A stretch of 9,022 nt of DNA. Origin: an uncultured Desulfovibrio sp. (lineage in GTDB: Bacteria > Desulfobacterota > Desulfovibrionia > Desulfovibrionales > Desulfovibrionaceae). The notes under the pieces are model-generated. The model had not been told where the DNA came from and did no database searches. It saw nothing but the letters and a program-made list of their open reading frames with translations. Every line of letters starts with the position of its first letter. Within the stretch, counting starts at the first letter, position 1. Below, one piece after another: positions 8,848 through 9,022 of this stretch. The stretch is taken from positions 1 to 9,022 of the forward strand of contig CAMWVJ010000025.1 of NCBI GenBank assembly GCA_947177645.1, in the 5' to 3' direction. The translations under genes and the position numbers were made by a program.

Positions 8848-8890
8848 CTCGCGGCCGTGCGGGGCGCTCCTCCTCGCCCCTCGCGGCCGT
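8848..8890. repeat. Pair of 11-base direct repeats flanking a short dyad
   Basis: CTCGCGGCCGT occurs at 8848-8858 and 8880-8890. Between them GGGGCG (8861-8866) and CGCCCC (8875-8880) could form a six-pair stem with an eight-base loop. It lies just after the zraP stop and before the terminator. It may be part of the 3' untranslated RNA, but no function is clear. Confidence 0.5.
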
Positions 8891-8911
8891 AAACCCGAAA
8901 CCCCCTCCACA

Positions 8912-8950
8912 CAAAAACGGGGAGCCTTGCGGCTCCCCTTTCTTGTTTTC
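8912..8950. terminator. Intrinsic terminator, probably bidirectional, between convergent genes
   Basis: GGGGAGCC (8919-8926), loop TTGC, GGCTCCCC (8931-8938) form a perfect eight-pair stem. On the plus strand it is followed by TTTTCTTGTTTT (8939-8950), ending zraP. On the minus strand the stem is followed by GTTTTTGT (from 8918 leftwards), so it can also end the convergent gene at 8967. Confidence 0.9.
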
Positions 8951-8966
8951 CCTGCTGCCCTGATGC

Positions 8967-9022
8967 CTAGAAGCTGTATGCGAAGACGAGCTGCCCCTTC
9001 CAGGCAACCAGCTTCTGGAAGG
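8967..9022 (-). CDS. C-terminal end of an unidentified protein, possibly an outer-membrane beta-barrel (partial)
   Basis: The last 17 codons and a TAG stop (8967-8969) of a minus-strand gene that enters from the right edge. The residues end in KGQLVFAYSF: alternating hydrophobic residues with a terminal Phe, the C-terminal signal used by outer-membrane beta-barrel proteins for assembly. It converges with zraP and shares its terminator. The frame is inferred from this pattern and from its position just past the terminator; only 56 bases are visible, so the family cannot be named. Confidence 0.45.
   Translation of the reverse strand, partial: FQKLVAWKGQLVFAYSF

Overview
The window is high-GC bacterial chromosome carrying part of a Desulfovibrio-like (Desulfovibrionales, former Deltaproteobacteria) genome. 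This placement is inferred from the separate F1/b-type ATP synthase gene cluster with paired b and b' genes and no a or c genes beside it, the periplasmic zinc-stress module, and the base composition. No rRNA or other definitive marker is present. Nearly all the DNA is coding, and all genes but one lie on the minus strand.

Region 1 (1-4086, minus strand, read right to left) is an ATP synthase operon: atpF2 (b'), atpF (b), atpH (delta), atpA (alpha), atpG (gamma) and the first 21 codons of atpD (beta). The genes are packed with 0-52 base gaps, and atpF/atpH overlap by four bases. A well-formed sigma-70 type promoter (TTGACA, 17-base spacer, TATGCT) lies at 4140-4168. Subunits a and c are not next to it and must be encoded elsewhere.

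Region 2 (4207-8075, minus strand) is a three-gene unit: zraS-like sensor kinase, zraR-like sigma-54 activator, and an AroL-type shikimate kinase. The first two overlap by ATGA, and the third starts three bases after the stop of the second. I see no terminator between aroL and the atp promoter.

Region 3 (8056-8205) is a compact regulatory region between divergent zraS and zraP. It contains two 13-base near-identical inverted sites, an A/T-rich block with a match to the IHF consensus, and a near-consensus -24/-12 sigma-54 promoter pointing into zraP. This matches the order enhancer, bending site, promoter expected for an NtrC-family activator, and the activator is encoded next door.

Region 4 (8255-9022) holds zraP (exported periplasmic Spy/CpxP/ZraP-family protein with a Gly/His/Cys tail), a probably bidirectional terminator, and the last 17 codons of a convergent gene whose end looks like an outer-membrane beta-barrel.

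Together: ZraS probably senses envelope or metal stress with ZraP, phosphorylates ZraR, and ZraR activates zraP from the sigma-54 promoter. The system is known in enterobacteria. The less ordinary points here are the PAS domain inserted in ZraS, the loss of the N-terminal His motif in ZraP, the enhancer pair that straddles the zraS start codon, and the co-transcribed shikimate kinase upstream of the ATP synthase operon. I found no CRISPR array, insertion sequence, tRNA or rRNA.
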